Source: Nocardioides nitrophenolicus | GTDB taxonomy: Bacteria; Actinomycetota; Actinomycetes; Propionibacteriales; Nocardioidaceae | Reading direction: 5' to 3' | DNA length: 64,000 nucleotides | Assembly (NCBI RefSeq): GCF_016907515.1 | Contig: NZ_JAFBBY010000001.1 | Span: forward strand, 5,751,018-5,815,017 | Part shown: piece by piece, positions 1 to 7,835 of the stretch | How positions within the stretch are numbered: the stretch's first letter is position 1 | Layout: each line of letters opens with the position of its first letter | Notes under the pieces: model-generated | Told to the model about the DNA's origin: nothing | The model's database searches: none | Seen by the model: only the letters and a program-made list of their open reading frames with translations | Made by a program: the position numbers and the translations under genes

Positions 1-203
1 GCGCCGATGATGCCGGTCGCACCCAGGCAGGCGGTGAGCGAGATGACGCTGACCACGAGCGAGGCGATCGCCAGGCCGTTGGTCGTCGGCGGCGTCGGGT
101 ACCCGTACGGCTGCGCCGGCTGCCCGTACGGCGCCTGGCCGTACGGCGCCTGGGGCTGGCCGTAGGGCTGGTACGGGTCGTTCCCGGAGGGCGGAGTCGT
201 CAT
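1..203 (-). CDS. DUF4190-type membrane protein (N-terminal part only)
   Basis: The gene runs off the left edge; about 67 codons are visible from an ATG at 203. The first 45 or so residues are rich in Pro, Tyr, Gly and Gln, with repeated APYGQ-type units. A hydrophobic stretch then begins (NGLAIASLVVSVISL). This low-complexity tail followed by a membrane segment is typical of actinobacterial DUF4190-type proteins, whose function is unknown. It is divergent from the gene starting at 253. The family call rests on the visible part only. Confidence 0.6.
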   Translation of the reverse strand, partial: MTTPPSGNDPYQPYGQPQAPYGQAPYGQPAQPYGYPTPPTTNGLAIASLVVSVISLTACLGATGIIG

Positions 204-252
204 GGCGGAAGGATCCCACGGGGGCGCGGGCCCGACCACTAGGGTTCCCCTC

Positions 253-633
253 ATGGACCCCGTCACCGGACTCTCCCTGGGCCGCATCGCCATCGGCGTC
301 GGCGCGCTCGCCGCTCCCTCGACCACCGCCCGGGTGTTCGGCCTGGACCCGGCCAGCAACCCGCAGCTCGGCTACATGGGCCGGATGTTCGGCGCCCGGG
401 AGATCGCCCTCGGCGCGGTCACCCTGGTCGCCCGCGGACCGCTGCGCCGCAATCTCACCGTGGTCGGGATCGCCGTCGACGGCGCGGACCTCGCCAACGG
501 CGTGATCGAGCTCGGTCAGCGCAATGTCTCGAAGCTCTCCAGCGGGATGCTCATCGGCGCCGCGGCCGGCGCGGTCGGCTCCGGCGTGCTCGCCCTGGTC
601 CGCGGCCGGGGCCGCGCGAAGGCCACCGCCTGA
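253..633 (+). CDS. Small hypothetical membrane protein
   Basis: A 126-residue protein starting MDPVTGLSLG. I chose ATG 253 over an in-frame ATG at 202 because a TAGGGT -10 hexamer at 240-245 lies 7 nt before it and no ribosome binding site is visible, so the transcript is probably leaderless. It has moderately hydrophobic Gly/Ala-rich segments near residues 10-30 and 95-120 and a basic tail (RGRGRAKA). I do not recognise a characterised family. The convergent TauE-type gene ends 2 bp downstream. Confidence 0.75.
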   Translation: MDPVTGLSLGRIAIGVGALAAPSTTARVFGLDPASNPQLGYMGRMFGAREIALGAVTLVARGPLRRNLTVVGIAVDGADLANGVIELGQRNVSKLSSGMLIGAAAGAVGSGVLALVRGRGRAKATA

Positions 634-634
634 C

Positions 635-1423
635 TCACCACACCATCGTGGCCACGGCCACCAGGCCGACGACCACGATCACGCCGCGCAGCGCGATCGG
701 CGGCAGGGTGCGGCCGACGGCGGAGCCGAGCAGGCCGCCGCACACCGCGCCGACGCCGACGAGCAGCACGATCAGCCAGTCGATCCTGGCCTCGCTGCCG
801 AGCAGGCCGAGCTCGGCGACCAGCACGAAGATCAGGCCGGCGACGCCGTTGACGACCGCGACGAGCACGTTCTTGACGCCGTTGAGCCGCTGCAGCGACT
901 CGGAGACCCCGATGCCGAGGACGCCCATCAGGATGACGCCCTGCGCGGCGCCGAAGTAGCCGCCGTACACGCCGGTCCCGAAGACCGCCAGCGGCACCCA
1001 CCAGGACCGCTCGGCGGCGCCCTCCCCCCGCTCCGCGGCGCGGGCGGCGACCGCCCGGGACAGCCGGGGCTGAACGATGACGAGCACGATGCCGAGCAGG
1101 ATCAGCACCGGTACGGCGGCCCGGAACGCGCCGGGAGGCAGCACGAGCAGCAGCACGGCGCCCAGCACGCCACCGGTCGTCGAGAAGGCGAGCAGGCGCA
1201 GCACCCGCTCGCGCTGTCCGGCGAGCTCGCGGCGATAGCCGAAGGCGCCCGCGACGCCGCCGGGCACCAGGCCCAGGCTGTTGGACATGTTGGCGGTCAC
1301 CGCAGGCACGCCCAGGGCGAGCAGCGTCGGGAAGGTGATCAGCGTGCCCGACCCGACGACCGCGTTGATCGTGCCGGCCCCGACTCCCGCGAGCAGCACC
1401 GCCGCCATCTCGAGGAGGGTCAC
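635..1423 (-). CDS. TauE/SafE-family membrane exporter
   Basis: A 262-residue integral membrane protein with about eight hydrophobic segments. It has the family's two-fold repeat: an N-terminal half with a GAGTINAVVGSGTLITFP motif and a second half with GVYGGYFGAAQGVILMG. The family moves sulfite, sulfoacetate or other anions; substrate cannot be read here. The GTG start at 1423 overlaps the stop of the upstream SPFH gene by 4 bp, so it is the third gene of an nfeD-SPFH-tauE cluster. An ATG at 1408 is the alternative start. Confidence 0.8.
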   Translation of the reverse strand: MTLLEMAAVLLAGVGAGTINAVVGSGTLITFPTLLALGVPAVTANMSNSLGLVPGGVAGAFGYRRELAGQRERVLRLLAFSTTGGVLGAVLLLVLPPGAFRAAVPVLILLGIVLVIVQPRLSRAVAARAAERGEGAAERSWWVPLAVFGTGVYGGYFGAAQGVILMGVLGIGVSESLQRLNGVKNVLVAVVNGVAGLIFVLVAELGLLGSEARIDWLIVLLVGVGAVCGGLLGSAVGRTLPPIALRGVIVVVGLVAVATMVW

Positions 1424-2478
1424 TCGGCGGTGGGATCCTTCTGGCCCGGGTGGGCGGCGCTCTCGGCCTCGGCGATCGCCTCCTGGACGGCGGCACTCGT
1501 GCCGGTGTCGGGCAGCTCGAGCTCGGTCGGGCCCATGTCGACCCGCTTGGCCGGGCCGGGCGTCGACTTCGGGATGCCGGCGATCTCGTGGATCGAGGAG
1601 CCGAGCCCCTCGAGCGCCTTGGTGATCTCGGAGGGGATCACCCACACCTTGTTGGCGTCGCCCTCGGCGATCTTCGGCATCATCTGGAGGTACTGGTAGG
1701 CCAGCAGCGACTGGTCGGGCCGCCCGTCGTGGATCGCCTGGAAGACCGTCTGGATGGCCTGGCCCTCACCCTGCGCGCGCAGGATCTGCGCCTCCCGCTC
1801 GGCCTGGGCCCGCAGGATCTGGGACTCCCGCTCACCCTCGGCGTTGAGGATCGCGGACTGCTTGTTGCCCTCGGCGGTCAGGATCGCGGACTGCCGCTGA
1901 CCCTCGGCGGTGAGCACGAGCGCGCGCTTGTCGCGCTCGGCGCGCATCTGCTTCTCCATCGCGTCCTTGATCGACGGCGGCGGGTCGATGCCCTTGATCT
2001 CCACCCGCTTGACCTTGATCCCCCAGCGGCCGGTGGTCTCGTCGAGGACCGCGGACAGCCCGCTGTTGATCGACTCACGGCTGGTCAGGGTCTGCTCGAG
2101 GTCCATGCCACCGACGACATTGCGCAGCGTGGTCATGGTGAGCTGCTCGATGGCCTGGATGTAGTTGGAGATCTCGTACGTCGCCGCGATCGGGTCGGTC
2201 ACCTGGAAGTAGATGACGGTGTCGACGTCGACGGTGAGGTTGTCCTCGGTGATCGCCGCCTGGGGCGGGAAGCTCACGACCTGCTCGCGCAGGTCGATGA
2301 CGTAGCGGACCTTGTCGATGAAGGGCACCACGAAGTTGAGGCCGGCCGGCAGCGTCTCCTTGTACTTGCCGAACCGCTCCACGATGCCGGTGTAGGCCTG
2401 TGGGATCACCCGGATCGACTTCGCGATCACGGTGATGACCAGCAGGAGCAGGAGGACGAGCAGGACCAGGACGGTCAT
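1420..2478 (-). CDS. SPFH/band 7 (stomatin-like) membrane-anchored protein
   Basis: A 352-residue protein. Residues 1-20 form one hydrophobic anchor (MTVLVLLVLLLLLVITV). The SPFH domain follows (IPQAYTGIVERFGKYKETL onward). After it comes a long Ala/Glu/Arg-rich coiled segment with repeated AEGxRQSAILxAEG units, typical of stomatin/QmcA proteins that oligomerise on the membrane. The C-terminal tail is acidic. ATG 2478 overlaps the stop of nfeD (ATGA). The nfeD-SPFH pairing is conserved widely and links the pair to membrane microdomain organisation. Confidence 0.9.
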   Translation of the reverse strand: MTVLVLLVLLLLLVITVIAKSIRVIPQAYTGIVERFGKYKETLPAGLNFVVPFIDKVRYVIDLREQVVSFPPQAAITEDNLTVDVDTVIYFQVTDPIAATYEISNYIQAIEQLTMTTLRNVVGGMDLEQTLTSRESINSGLSAVLDETTGRWGIKVKRVEIKGIDPPPSIKDAMEKQMRAERDKRALVLTAEGQRQSAILTAEGNKQSAILNAEGERESQILRAQAEREAQILRAQGEGQAIQTVFQAIHDGRPDQSLLAYQYLQMMPKIAEGDANKVWVIPSEITKALEGLGSSIHEIAGIPKSTPGPAKRVDMGPTELELPDTGTSAAVQEAIAEAESAAHPGQKDPTAE

Positions 2479-2948
2479 CGGGGCTCCTCGAGTCGGGGGT
2501 CGGAGACAGGTCGGACGTGGGCCGTGGCGCCGGCGATGGAGACCACCTCGACCGCCTCGCCGACCGCCAGGTCGGCGGTCGGCGGCTCGGCGACGGCGAG
2601 CCAGGACTCGCCGCCGATCTTGACCCGGCCGGCACGGTGGGCGGCGACCGGCTCGGTCACGATCCCGCGGCTGCCGACCAGGCTGGCCGGGCCGAGCACC
2701 AGGTCGGGGCCGCCGTGGAGGCGGCGCACCAGCGGCGGGCGGACGGCGCCGAGCAGCAGCACGGATGCCGCCGACGCGACCAGGACCGTGACCACCACGC
2801 TGTCGGTGACCAGCGCGGTCAGCGAGCCCGCGACGGCGCCGCCGGCGAGCATCAGCAGGAACAGGTCGAGGCTGACCAGCTCGGCCACCGCGAGCACGAT
2901 GCCCGCGCCGAGCCAGGCCTCCCACAGGTGCTCCCGCAGCCAGTCCAT
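2475..2948 (-). CDS. NfeD-family protein
   Basis: A 157-residue protein with three to four hydrophobic segments in residues 10-75. A C-terminal OB-fold-like beta domain follows (LVGSRGIVTEPV ... VKIGGESWLAV ... GEAVEVVSIAGATAHVRP). This is the short NfeD form that partners stomatin-like proteins, and the SPFH gene follows with an ATGA overlap. A TAGGCT -10 hexamer (plus-strand AGCCTA 2955-2960) lies 6 nt before the ATG, so the operon mRNA is probably leaderless; that hexamer overlaps the stop of the upstream ABC gene. Confidence 0.9.
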   Translation of the reverse strand: MDWLREHLWEAWLGAGIVLAVAELVSLDLFLLMLAGGAVAGSLTALVTDSVVVTVLVASAASVLLLGAVRPPLVRRLHGGPDLVLGPASLVGSRGIVTEPVAAHRAGRVKIGGESWLAVAEPPTADLAVGEAVEVVSIAGATAHVRPVSDPRLEEPR

Positions 2949-2957
2949 GGCACGAGC

Positions 2958-3755
2958 CTAGCCGCGGTGGTGCTGCTTGCGCCGGGCGGCGTAGCGGCCG
3001 TCGTGGTGCTCGAGCACCAGCGGCATCCCGAAGGTCGCGGACAGCGCCTCGGCGGTCAGGGTGTCCTCGAGCGGCCCCTGCGCGACCACACGACCGCCGC
3101 GGAGCATCAGGACGTGGGTGAAGCCCGGCGGGATCTCCTCGACGTGGTGGGAGACCAGCACGGTCGCGGGCGAGAGCGGGTCGTAGGCGAGCACCGAGAG
3201 CGTGGAGACCAGGTCCTCCCGGCCACCGAGGTCGAGGCCGGCGGCCGGCTCGTCGAGCAGCAGCAGCTCCGGGTCCGTCATCAGCGCCCGGGCGATCTGG
3301 ACCCGCTTGCGCTCACCCTCGCTGAGGGTGCCGTAGGTGCGGTCGGCCAGCGCGGCGACGCCGACCTCGCGCAGCAGCGCGTCGGCGCGGTCGTGGTCGA
3401 CGGCGTCGTAGGACTCCTTCCAGCGCCCCAGCACGGCGTACGACGCGGTGAGCACCAGGTCGCGCACCGTCTCGTTGCGCGGGATCTGCTCGGCGACGGC
3501 GGCGCTGGAGACGCCGATGCGCGGGCGCAGCTCGAAGATGTCGACGGTGCCGAGCAGCTCGCCCAGGAGCCCGACGGCCCCGGACGTGGGATGCAGCTGG
3601 GCGCCGGCGATCTGCATCAGCGTGGTCTTGCCGGCACCGTTGGCGCCGAGCAGGATCCACCGCTCGCCCTCGCGCACCACCCAGCTGACCCGGTCGAGCA
3701 AGGTCGCCTGCCCACGACGCACGGACACCTCGGCGAGCTCCAGCACGGCGGACAT
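2958..3755 (-). CDS. ABC transporter ATP-binding protein (orphan)
   Basis: A 265-residue single ATPase domain. Walker A is GANGAGKTT, the signature LSEGERKR, Walker B LLLLDEPA, and the H-loop SHHVEE. The form resembles the YlmA/ModF-like ATPases. No permease gene is adjacent, so the transported substrate or even a transport role is unknown. The ATG at 3755 is set by a TAAGGT -10 hexamer (plus-strand ACCTTA 3763-3768) 7 nt upstream. The gene is divergent from 3786 with facing promoters. Confidence 0.88.
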   Translation of the reverse strand: MSAVLELAEVSVRRGQATLLDRVSWVVREGERWILLGANGAGKTTLMQIAGAQLHPTSGAVGLLGELLGTVDIFELRPRIGVSSAAVAEQIPRNETVRDLVLTASYAVLGRWKESYDAVDHDRADALLREVGVAALADRTYGTLSEGERKRVQIARALMTDPELLLLDEPAAGLDLGGREDLVSTLSVLAYDPLSPATVLVSHHVEEIPPGFTHVLMLRGGRVVAQGPLEDTLTAEALSATFGMPLVLEHHDGRYAARRKQHHRG

Positions 3756-3762
3756 GCGAGCC

Positions 3763-3779
3763 ACCTTAACGAGTAGGGT
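3763..3779. promoter_or_regulatory. Facing -10 elements of a divergent leaderless pair
   Basis: Minus-strand TAAGGT (3763-3768) sits 7 nt before ATG 3755. Plus-strand TAGGGT (3774-3779) sits 6 nt before GTG 3786. Only 30 bp separate the two start codons, so the two promoters overlap. No clear -35 is visible for either. Confidence 0.5.
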
Positions 3780-3785
3780 CGACGG

Positions 3786-4514
3786 GTGAGCGCACTCCCC
3801 GTGTCCGCCCGGCTGGCATGGTGGGGAACCGCCTGGCTGCGCGGACTCGCCGGTCCCGACGAGGTCCTCGACGCCGTCCACGGCGACGACGTGACCCATG
3901 TCGTCAGTGGGGACTCCTCCCTCCTCCTGGAGCTCGCCGCCGCCCGCAACGCCGGCGCCGACGGGGTGGCCGCGGCCTTCCCGGCGCCCGGCGACCCGGC
4001 CGGCCTGCGCGGCCCCCGGGAGCTGACCGCGGCGGCCGTGGAGGCCGGCGAGGTGGTCCTGCTGCCCGGCGCTGGGCTGGTCCCCCGCCAGGTCGGGCGG
4101 GCCGTCGAGTGGACGGTGCTGCCCGCCGAGCGGCGCCCCCCGCCCGACCTCGGCGAAGCGGACCGGCGGCTGCGCTCCGAGCTGCTCGCCGCGGCGAACC
4201 TGCTCGCCGACCTCGACGTCGCCCGCTGGCAGCCGCGCGTCGCCGACGAGCTGCACGACCTGCGCGCCGGCGTACCGCTGGCCGCGCCGTCGGGCACCCC
4301 CGCGCGCTGCGTCGACCTCGCCGGGCGGGCGCTGCACCTCGAGGCGGTCGTCGAGCTCGCGCTCCAGGACGACGGCGGCGCGCTGTCGGCGAGCGCGGCC
4401 GCCGCCCGGCGCGACGCGCTGGAGCCGCTGGAGCGCGCGGCCCGGCACGCGCTCACCGCGGCCTGCTCGCCCGACGGCTGGCCACCGGCGGCCACCGGGC
4501 ACGCGCACCGGTAG
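3786..4514 (+). CDS. Conserved hypothetical protein next to serB
   Basis: A 242-residue Ala/Leu/Arg-rich protein with no membrane segment or signal peptide. The N-terminal part (WWGTAWLRGLAGPDEVLDAV) reads as a compact alpha/beta domain, and the C-terminal half is helical. I do not recognise a characterised domain. The GTG start is fixed by a TAGGGT hexamer 6 nt upstream. It lies 13 bp before serB on the same strand, so the two may be cotranscribed. Confidence 0.75.
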   Translation: MSALPVSARLAWWGTAWLRGLAGPDEVLDAVHGDDVTHVVSGDSSLLLELAAARNAGADGVAAAFPAPGDPAGLRGPRELTAAAVEAGEVVLLPGAGLVPRQVGRAVEWTVLPAERRPPPDLGEADRRLRSELLAAANLLADLDVARWQPRVADELHDLRAGVPLAAPSGTPARCVDLAGRALHLEAVVELALQDDGGALSASAAAARRDALEPLERAARHALTAACSPDGWPPAATGHAHR

Positions 4515-4527
4515 CCTGCACCCCGCG

Positions 4528-5739
4528 ATGAGCCCTCACGACGACACCCTCCTGATCACGGTCACCGGCGCCGACCGACCCGGCGTCACCTCCGCGGTGC
4601 TGGACAGCCTCGCCGGCTCCGGTGTCACCGTCGTCGACCTGGAGCAGATCCTGATGCGCGGGCGGCTGGTGCTCGGCGTCCTGGTCACCGCGCCGCGCGA
4701 CCGCAAGCGGCTGCGTCGCCGGCTGGAGTCCAGCGTCGAGGCGCTCGGGATGACCGTCGAGATCGAGAAGGGCTCCGGCGACAACCGCTCCCGCCCCAAG
4801 GACCGCGCCCACGTCACGGTGATCGGCGCGCCCCTCAAGGCCTCCGCGATGGCCGCCGTCGCCGGGCGGATCGCCGACTGCGGTGGCAACATCGACCGGA
4901 TCGAGCGGATGGCCCGCTATCCCGTCACCGCGCTCGAGCTCGACGTCTCCGGCGCCCGCCCCGACCGGCTGCGCCAGCTGCTCGCCGTCGACGCCGCCGC
5001 GCACGGCATCGACGTCGCCGTGCAGCCCGCCAACCTGCTGCGCCACGGCGTACGGCTGATCGTGATGGACGTCGACTCGACCCTGATCCAGGGCGAGGTG
5101 ATCGAGATGCTCGCCGAGCACGCCGGCTTCGGCGCCGAGGTCGCCGAGGTCACCGAGCGGGCGATGCGCGGCGAGATCGACTTCGAGGAGTCCCTGCGCG
5201 CGCGGGTCAAGCTGCTCGCCGGCCTCGACGCCTCGGTCCTCGACCAGGTGTACGACGCCATCGTCGTCAACCCCGGCGCCCGCACCATGGTCCGCACCCT
5301 GCGCCGGCTCGGCTACCGCTTCGCCATCGTCTCCGGCGGCTTCAGCCAGATCACCGACCGGCTCGCCGCCGACCTCGGCATCCACCGCGCCCGCGCCAAC
5401 ACCCTCGAGATCGTCGACGGCCGCCTCACCGGCGAGGTCGTCGGGCCGGTCGTCGACCGGGCAGGCAAGGCCACCGCGCTGCGCGAGTTCGCCGCCGACC
5501 TCGGCGTCCCCGAGGACGCCACGATCGCCATCGGCGACGGCGCCAACGACCTCGACATGCTCGCCGCCGCCGGCCTCGGCATCGCCTACAACGCGCGCCC
5601 CGTGGTCCGCGAGGCGGCGGACACCGCGCTGAACGTGCCCTACCTCGACACGATCATGTACCTCCTCGGCATCACCCGCGAGGAGATCGAGGCGGCCGAC
5701 GCAGCGGTCGGGATCGTCACCCCGGCTCCGCCGGTCTGA
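4528..5739 (+). CDS. serB: Phosphoserine phosphatase
   Basis: A 403-residue protein that would hydrolyse O-phospho-L-serine in the last step of serine synthesis. Residues 8-85 form an ACT domain (TVTGADRPGVTSAVLDSL) and a second ACT-like region follows at about 94-165. The HAD phosphatase domain starts near 177 with the catalytic DVDST (nucleophile D181, acid D183). SGGFS supplies motif II and GDGANDLDML motif IV. The tandem-ACT long form is typical of mycobacteria and relatives. A strong double hairpin follows the stop. Confidence 0.95.
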   Translation: MSPHDDTLLITVTGADRPGVTSAVLDSLAGSGVTVVDLEQILMRGRLVLGVLVTAPRDRKRLRRRLESSVEALGMTVEIEKGSGDNRSRPKDRAHVTVIGAPLKASAMAAVAGRIADCGGNIDRIERMARYPVTALELDVSGARPDRLRQLLAVDAAAHGIDVAVQPANLLRHGVRLIVMDVDSTLIQGEVIEMLAEHAGFGAEVAEVTERAMRGEIDFEESLRARVKLLAGLDASVLDQVYDAIVVNPGARTMVRTLRRLGYRFAIVSGGFSQITDRLAADLGIHRARANTLEIVDGRLTGEVVGPVVDRAGKATALREFAADLGVPEDATIAIGDGANDLDMLAAAGLGIAYNARPVVREAADTALNVPYLDTIMYLLGITREEIEAADAAVGIVTPAPPV

Positions 5740-5747
5740 GCGGTGCG

Positions 5748-5809
5748 GGAATCGCCGGTCGACCGGCGATTCCGTCACTTGTCGGCCGTTGCAACGCCCG
5801 ACAAGTGAC
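5748..5809. terminator. Double hairpin between convergent serB and sixA-like genes
   Basis: Positions 5748-5773 are a perfect 26-bp palindrome built on GGAATCGCCGGTC and its complement. Directly after it, GTCACTTGTCGG (5774-5785) pairs with CCGACAAGTGAC (5798-5809); its 12-nt loop contains CGTTGCAACG, itself palindromic. The site lies between two converging genes, so a bidirectional terminator is the simplest reading. There is no U-tract, which is usual for actinobacteria. Confidence 0.65.
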
Positions 5810-5839
5810 AGGAACGCCCGTCAAGTACCGCTCCGAGCG

Positions 5840-6349
5840 TCAGGCTCGGCCCACCTCGAAGGCCACCAGCCGCCCACCCATCGCCGCGACGTCCTCCCAC
5901 GGGCCCGCGACCTCGAACACCGCCGCGGCGCTCGTCGGGAAGCTGCCGAGCTCGACTGCTCCCGACGCCTCGCCCTCGCCGTCGTCGAGCAGCTGGACGA
6001 GCATCGCCATGGTCGGGTTGTGGCCGATCACTACCACCGTGTCGGCGTCGGCGGGAGTGGTGCGGATCAGCTCGAAGACCCCCTCCTCGTCGGTGCCGTA
6101 GAGGTTGCCGTCGATCCGCGGCGCGAGCCGCCAGCCCGCGCCGGCCGCGACGACGTCCCAGGTCTCGCGGGTGCGGGCGGCGTAGGAGACGTAGGCGACG
6201 TCGGGGACGACGCCGAAGCCGCCGAGCCAGGCGCCCAGCGCCCGGCCGTCCTCCCGCCCGCGGTCGCTCAGCACGCGTTCGACGTCGGAGGGTGCGAACT
6301 GCTCGGCCTTGGCGTGTCGGACGACGACGAGCAGCCGTTGCTTCTCCAC
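5840..6349 (-). CDS. SixA-type histidine phosphatase
   Basis: A 169-residue protein of the histidine phosphatase (phosphoglycerate mutase-like) superfamily. The N-terminal RHAKAEQ motif carries the phospho-accepting His, and VVIGHNPTM near residue 110 carries the second catalytic His. The short form resembles SixA phosphohistidine phosphatases; the actual substrate is not known. The GTG start (VEKQRLLVVV) is set by TACGAT (plus-strand ATCGTA 6356-6361) 6 nt upstream. The divergent membrane gene starts only 18 bp away. Confidence 0.88.
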   Translation of the reverse strand: MEKQRLLVVVRHAKAEQFAPSDVERVLSDRGREDGRALGAWLGGFGVVPDVAYVSYAARTRETWDVVAAGAGWRLAPRIDGNLYGTDEEGVFELIRTTPADADTVVVIGHNPTMAMLVQLLDDGEGEASGAVELGSFPTSAAAVFEVAGPWEDVAAMGGRLVAFEVGRA

Positions 6350-6354
6350 CCGGG

Positions 6355-6361
6355 CATCGTA
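6355..6361. promoter_or_regulatory. Overlapping -10 elements of two divergent leaderless genes
   Basis: Seven bases appear to serve both strands: TACGAT on the minus strand (6356-6361), 6 nt before GTG 6349, and CATCGT on the plus strand (6355-6360), 7 nt before GTG 6368. Polymerase should not be able to use both at once, so the two genes may be mutually exclusive at initiation. Confidence 0.45.
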
Positions 6362-6367
6362 GTCCCC

Positions 6368-7048
6368 GTGACGCCGTACGGAATCACCCATCTGGTCCCG
6401 CTGGCCGTGTTCGCCGCGGGCCTGGTGGCGGCGGTGCTCGTGGGCCGCCGGGACGCGGTGGCGTACGACGGCCCGACCCGGTTCAGCCGGACCTGTGCCG
6501 TGCTGATCCCCCTGGCGACGGTGCCCTTCCAGGTGATCGACCTGGTCTACGACTTCGACCTCGGCGTCACGCTCCCCCTGCACCTGTGCGACCTGGCGTG
6601 GATCGCGGCCACCTGGGCGCTGTGGACGCACCACCCGTTCCCGGTGACGCTCACCTACCTGTGGGGGCTGACCCTGACCGTCCAGGGCGTGCTGACGCCC
6701 TCGCTCAACGAGGACCTCCCCCACCCGCGCTACTTCGCGTTCTGGGCGCTGCACCTGCTCATCGTCTGGGCGGCGGTCTACCTGGTGATCGGGCTGCGCC
6801 GGGCGCCGAGCTGGCGCGACTACCGGGCGGCGGTGCTCACGACGTTGGGGTGGGCGGTCGCGACGTACGCGTTCAACCGGGTGGCCGACACCAACTACGG
6901 CTACCTCATGCGCAAGCCGGGGACGTCGATCCTCGACCTCCTCGGGCCGTGGCCGTGGTACGTGCTCGAGGAGATCGGGATCGTCGTCGTGGTGTGGGCA
7001 CTGCTCACCGTGCTGGCGCAGCGGTGGGCTCGTCGTACGCCGGGCTAG
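6368..7048 (+). CDS. TIGR02206/YwaF-family membrane protein
   Basis: A 226-residue integral membrane protein with about six hydrophobic segments. The family pattern includes a His-rich core (PLHLCDLAWIAA) and FWALHLLIVW, and the late segment NYGYLMRKP then GPWPWYVLEE. The family is widespread and of unknown function. The start is GTG 6368; a long upstream open frame covers the opposite-strand phosphatase gene and is not credible as coding. It converges on fabI with a 3-bp gap. Confidence 0.8.
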   Translation: MTPYGITHLVPLAVFAAGLVAAVLVGRRDAVAYDGPTRFSRTCAVLIPLATVPFQVIDLVYDFDLGVTLPLHLCDLAWIAATWALWTHHPFPVTLTYLWGLTLTVQGVLTPSLNEDLPHPRYFAFWALHLLIVWAAVYLVIGLRRAPSWRDYRAAVLTTLGWAVATYAFNRVADTNYGYLMRKPGTSILDLLGPWPWYVLEEIGIVVVVWALLTVLAQRWARRTPG

Positions 7049-7051
7049 GAG

Positions 7052-7834
7052 TCAGGCGCCCATCGCGTGGAAGCCGCCGTCGACATGCACGATCTCGCCG
7101 GTGGTGGCGGGGAACAGATCGGAGAGCAGCGCACACACCGCCTTGGCGGTCGGCTCCTGGTCGGTGTTGTCCCAGCCGAGCGGCGACTTGGTCGTCCACA
7201 TCGACTCCAGGTCCTCGAAGCCGGGGATCGCCTTCGCGGCGAGGGTGCGCAGCGGGCCCGCGGAGACCAGGTTGACCCGGATCCCGTCGCCACCGAGGTC
7301 GCGGGCCAGGTAGCGGGCGCACGACTCCAGGCCCGCCTTCGCGACACCCATCCAGTCGTAGACCGGCCACGCGACGCTGGCGTCGAAGGTGAGCCCGACG
7401 ACCGATCCGCCGTTCGTCATCAGCGGACGGCAGGCGACGGCGAGCGACTTGAGGGAGTACGCCGAGACCTGGACGGCCTGCGCCACGTCCTCCCACGGTC
7501 CGTCGAGGAACTTGCCGCCGAGCAGCGTCTCGGGGTTGCCGTAGGCGATCGAGTGCACGACGCCGTCGAGCGTCGCGTCCGCGCCCAGCGCCTCGCGCAC
7601 GGCGTCCGGCAGGGCGGCGAGGTGCTCGGCGTCGGTCACGTCGAGCTCGATCACCGCCGGCAGCTCCGGCAGCCGCTTGACGATGCGACGGGTGATCCGC
7701 AGCGCCTGGCCGAAGTTGGAGACGAGCACCGTGGCGCCCTGCTCCTGCGCGAACTTCGCCACCGCGAAGCCGATCGAGGTGTCGAGGGTGACCCCCGCGA
7801 CGAGGATGTTCTTGCCCGCAAGGATTCCAGTCAT
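7052..7834 (-). CDS. fabI: Enoyl-[ACP] reductase (FabI/InhA type)
   Basis: A 260-residue SDR-fold enzyme that reduces trans-2-enoyl-ACP with NADH in type II fatty acid elongation. The nucleotide-binding region is VAGVTLDTSIGFAVA, lacking the classical TGxxxGxG, as expected for FabI. VHSIAYG and the catalytic Y-x6-K (YDWMGVAK) are present. It follows fabG by 1 bp, the same order as mabA-inhA in mycobacteria, and is probably cotranscribed. It would be the expected target of enoyl-reductase inhibitors. Confidence 0.94.
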   Translation of the reverse strand: MTGILAGKNILVAGVTLDTSIGFAVAKFAQEQGATVLVSNFGQALRITRRIVKRLPELPAVIELDVTDAEHLAALPDAVREALGADATLDGVVHSIAYGNPETLLGGKFLDGPWEDVAQAVQVSAYSLKSLAVACRPLMTNGGSVVGLTFDASVAWPVYDWMGVAKAGLESCARYLARDLGGDGIRVNLVSAGPLRTLAAKAIPGFEDLESMWTTKSPLGWDNTDQEPTAKAVCALLSDLFPATTGEIVHVDGGFHAMGA

Positions 7835-7835
7835 C

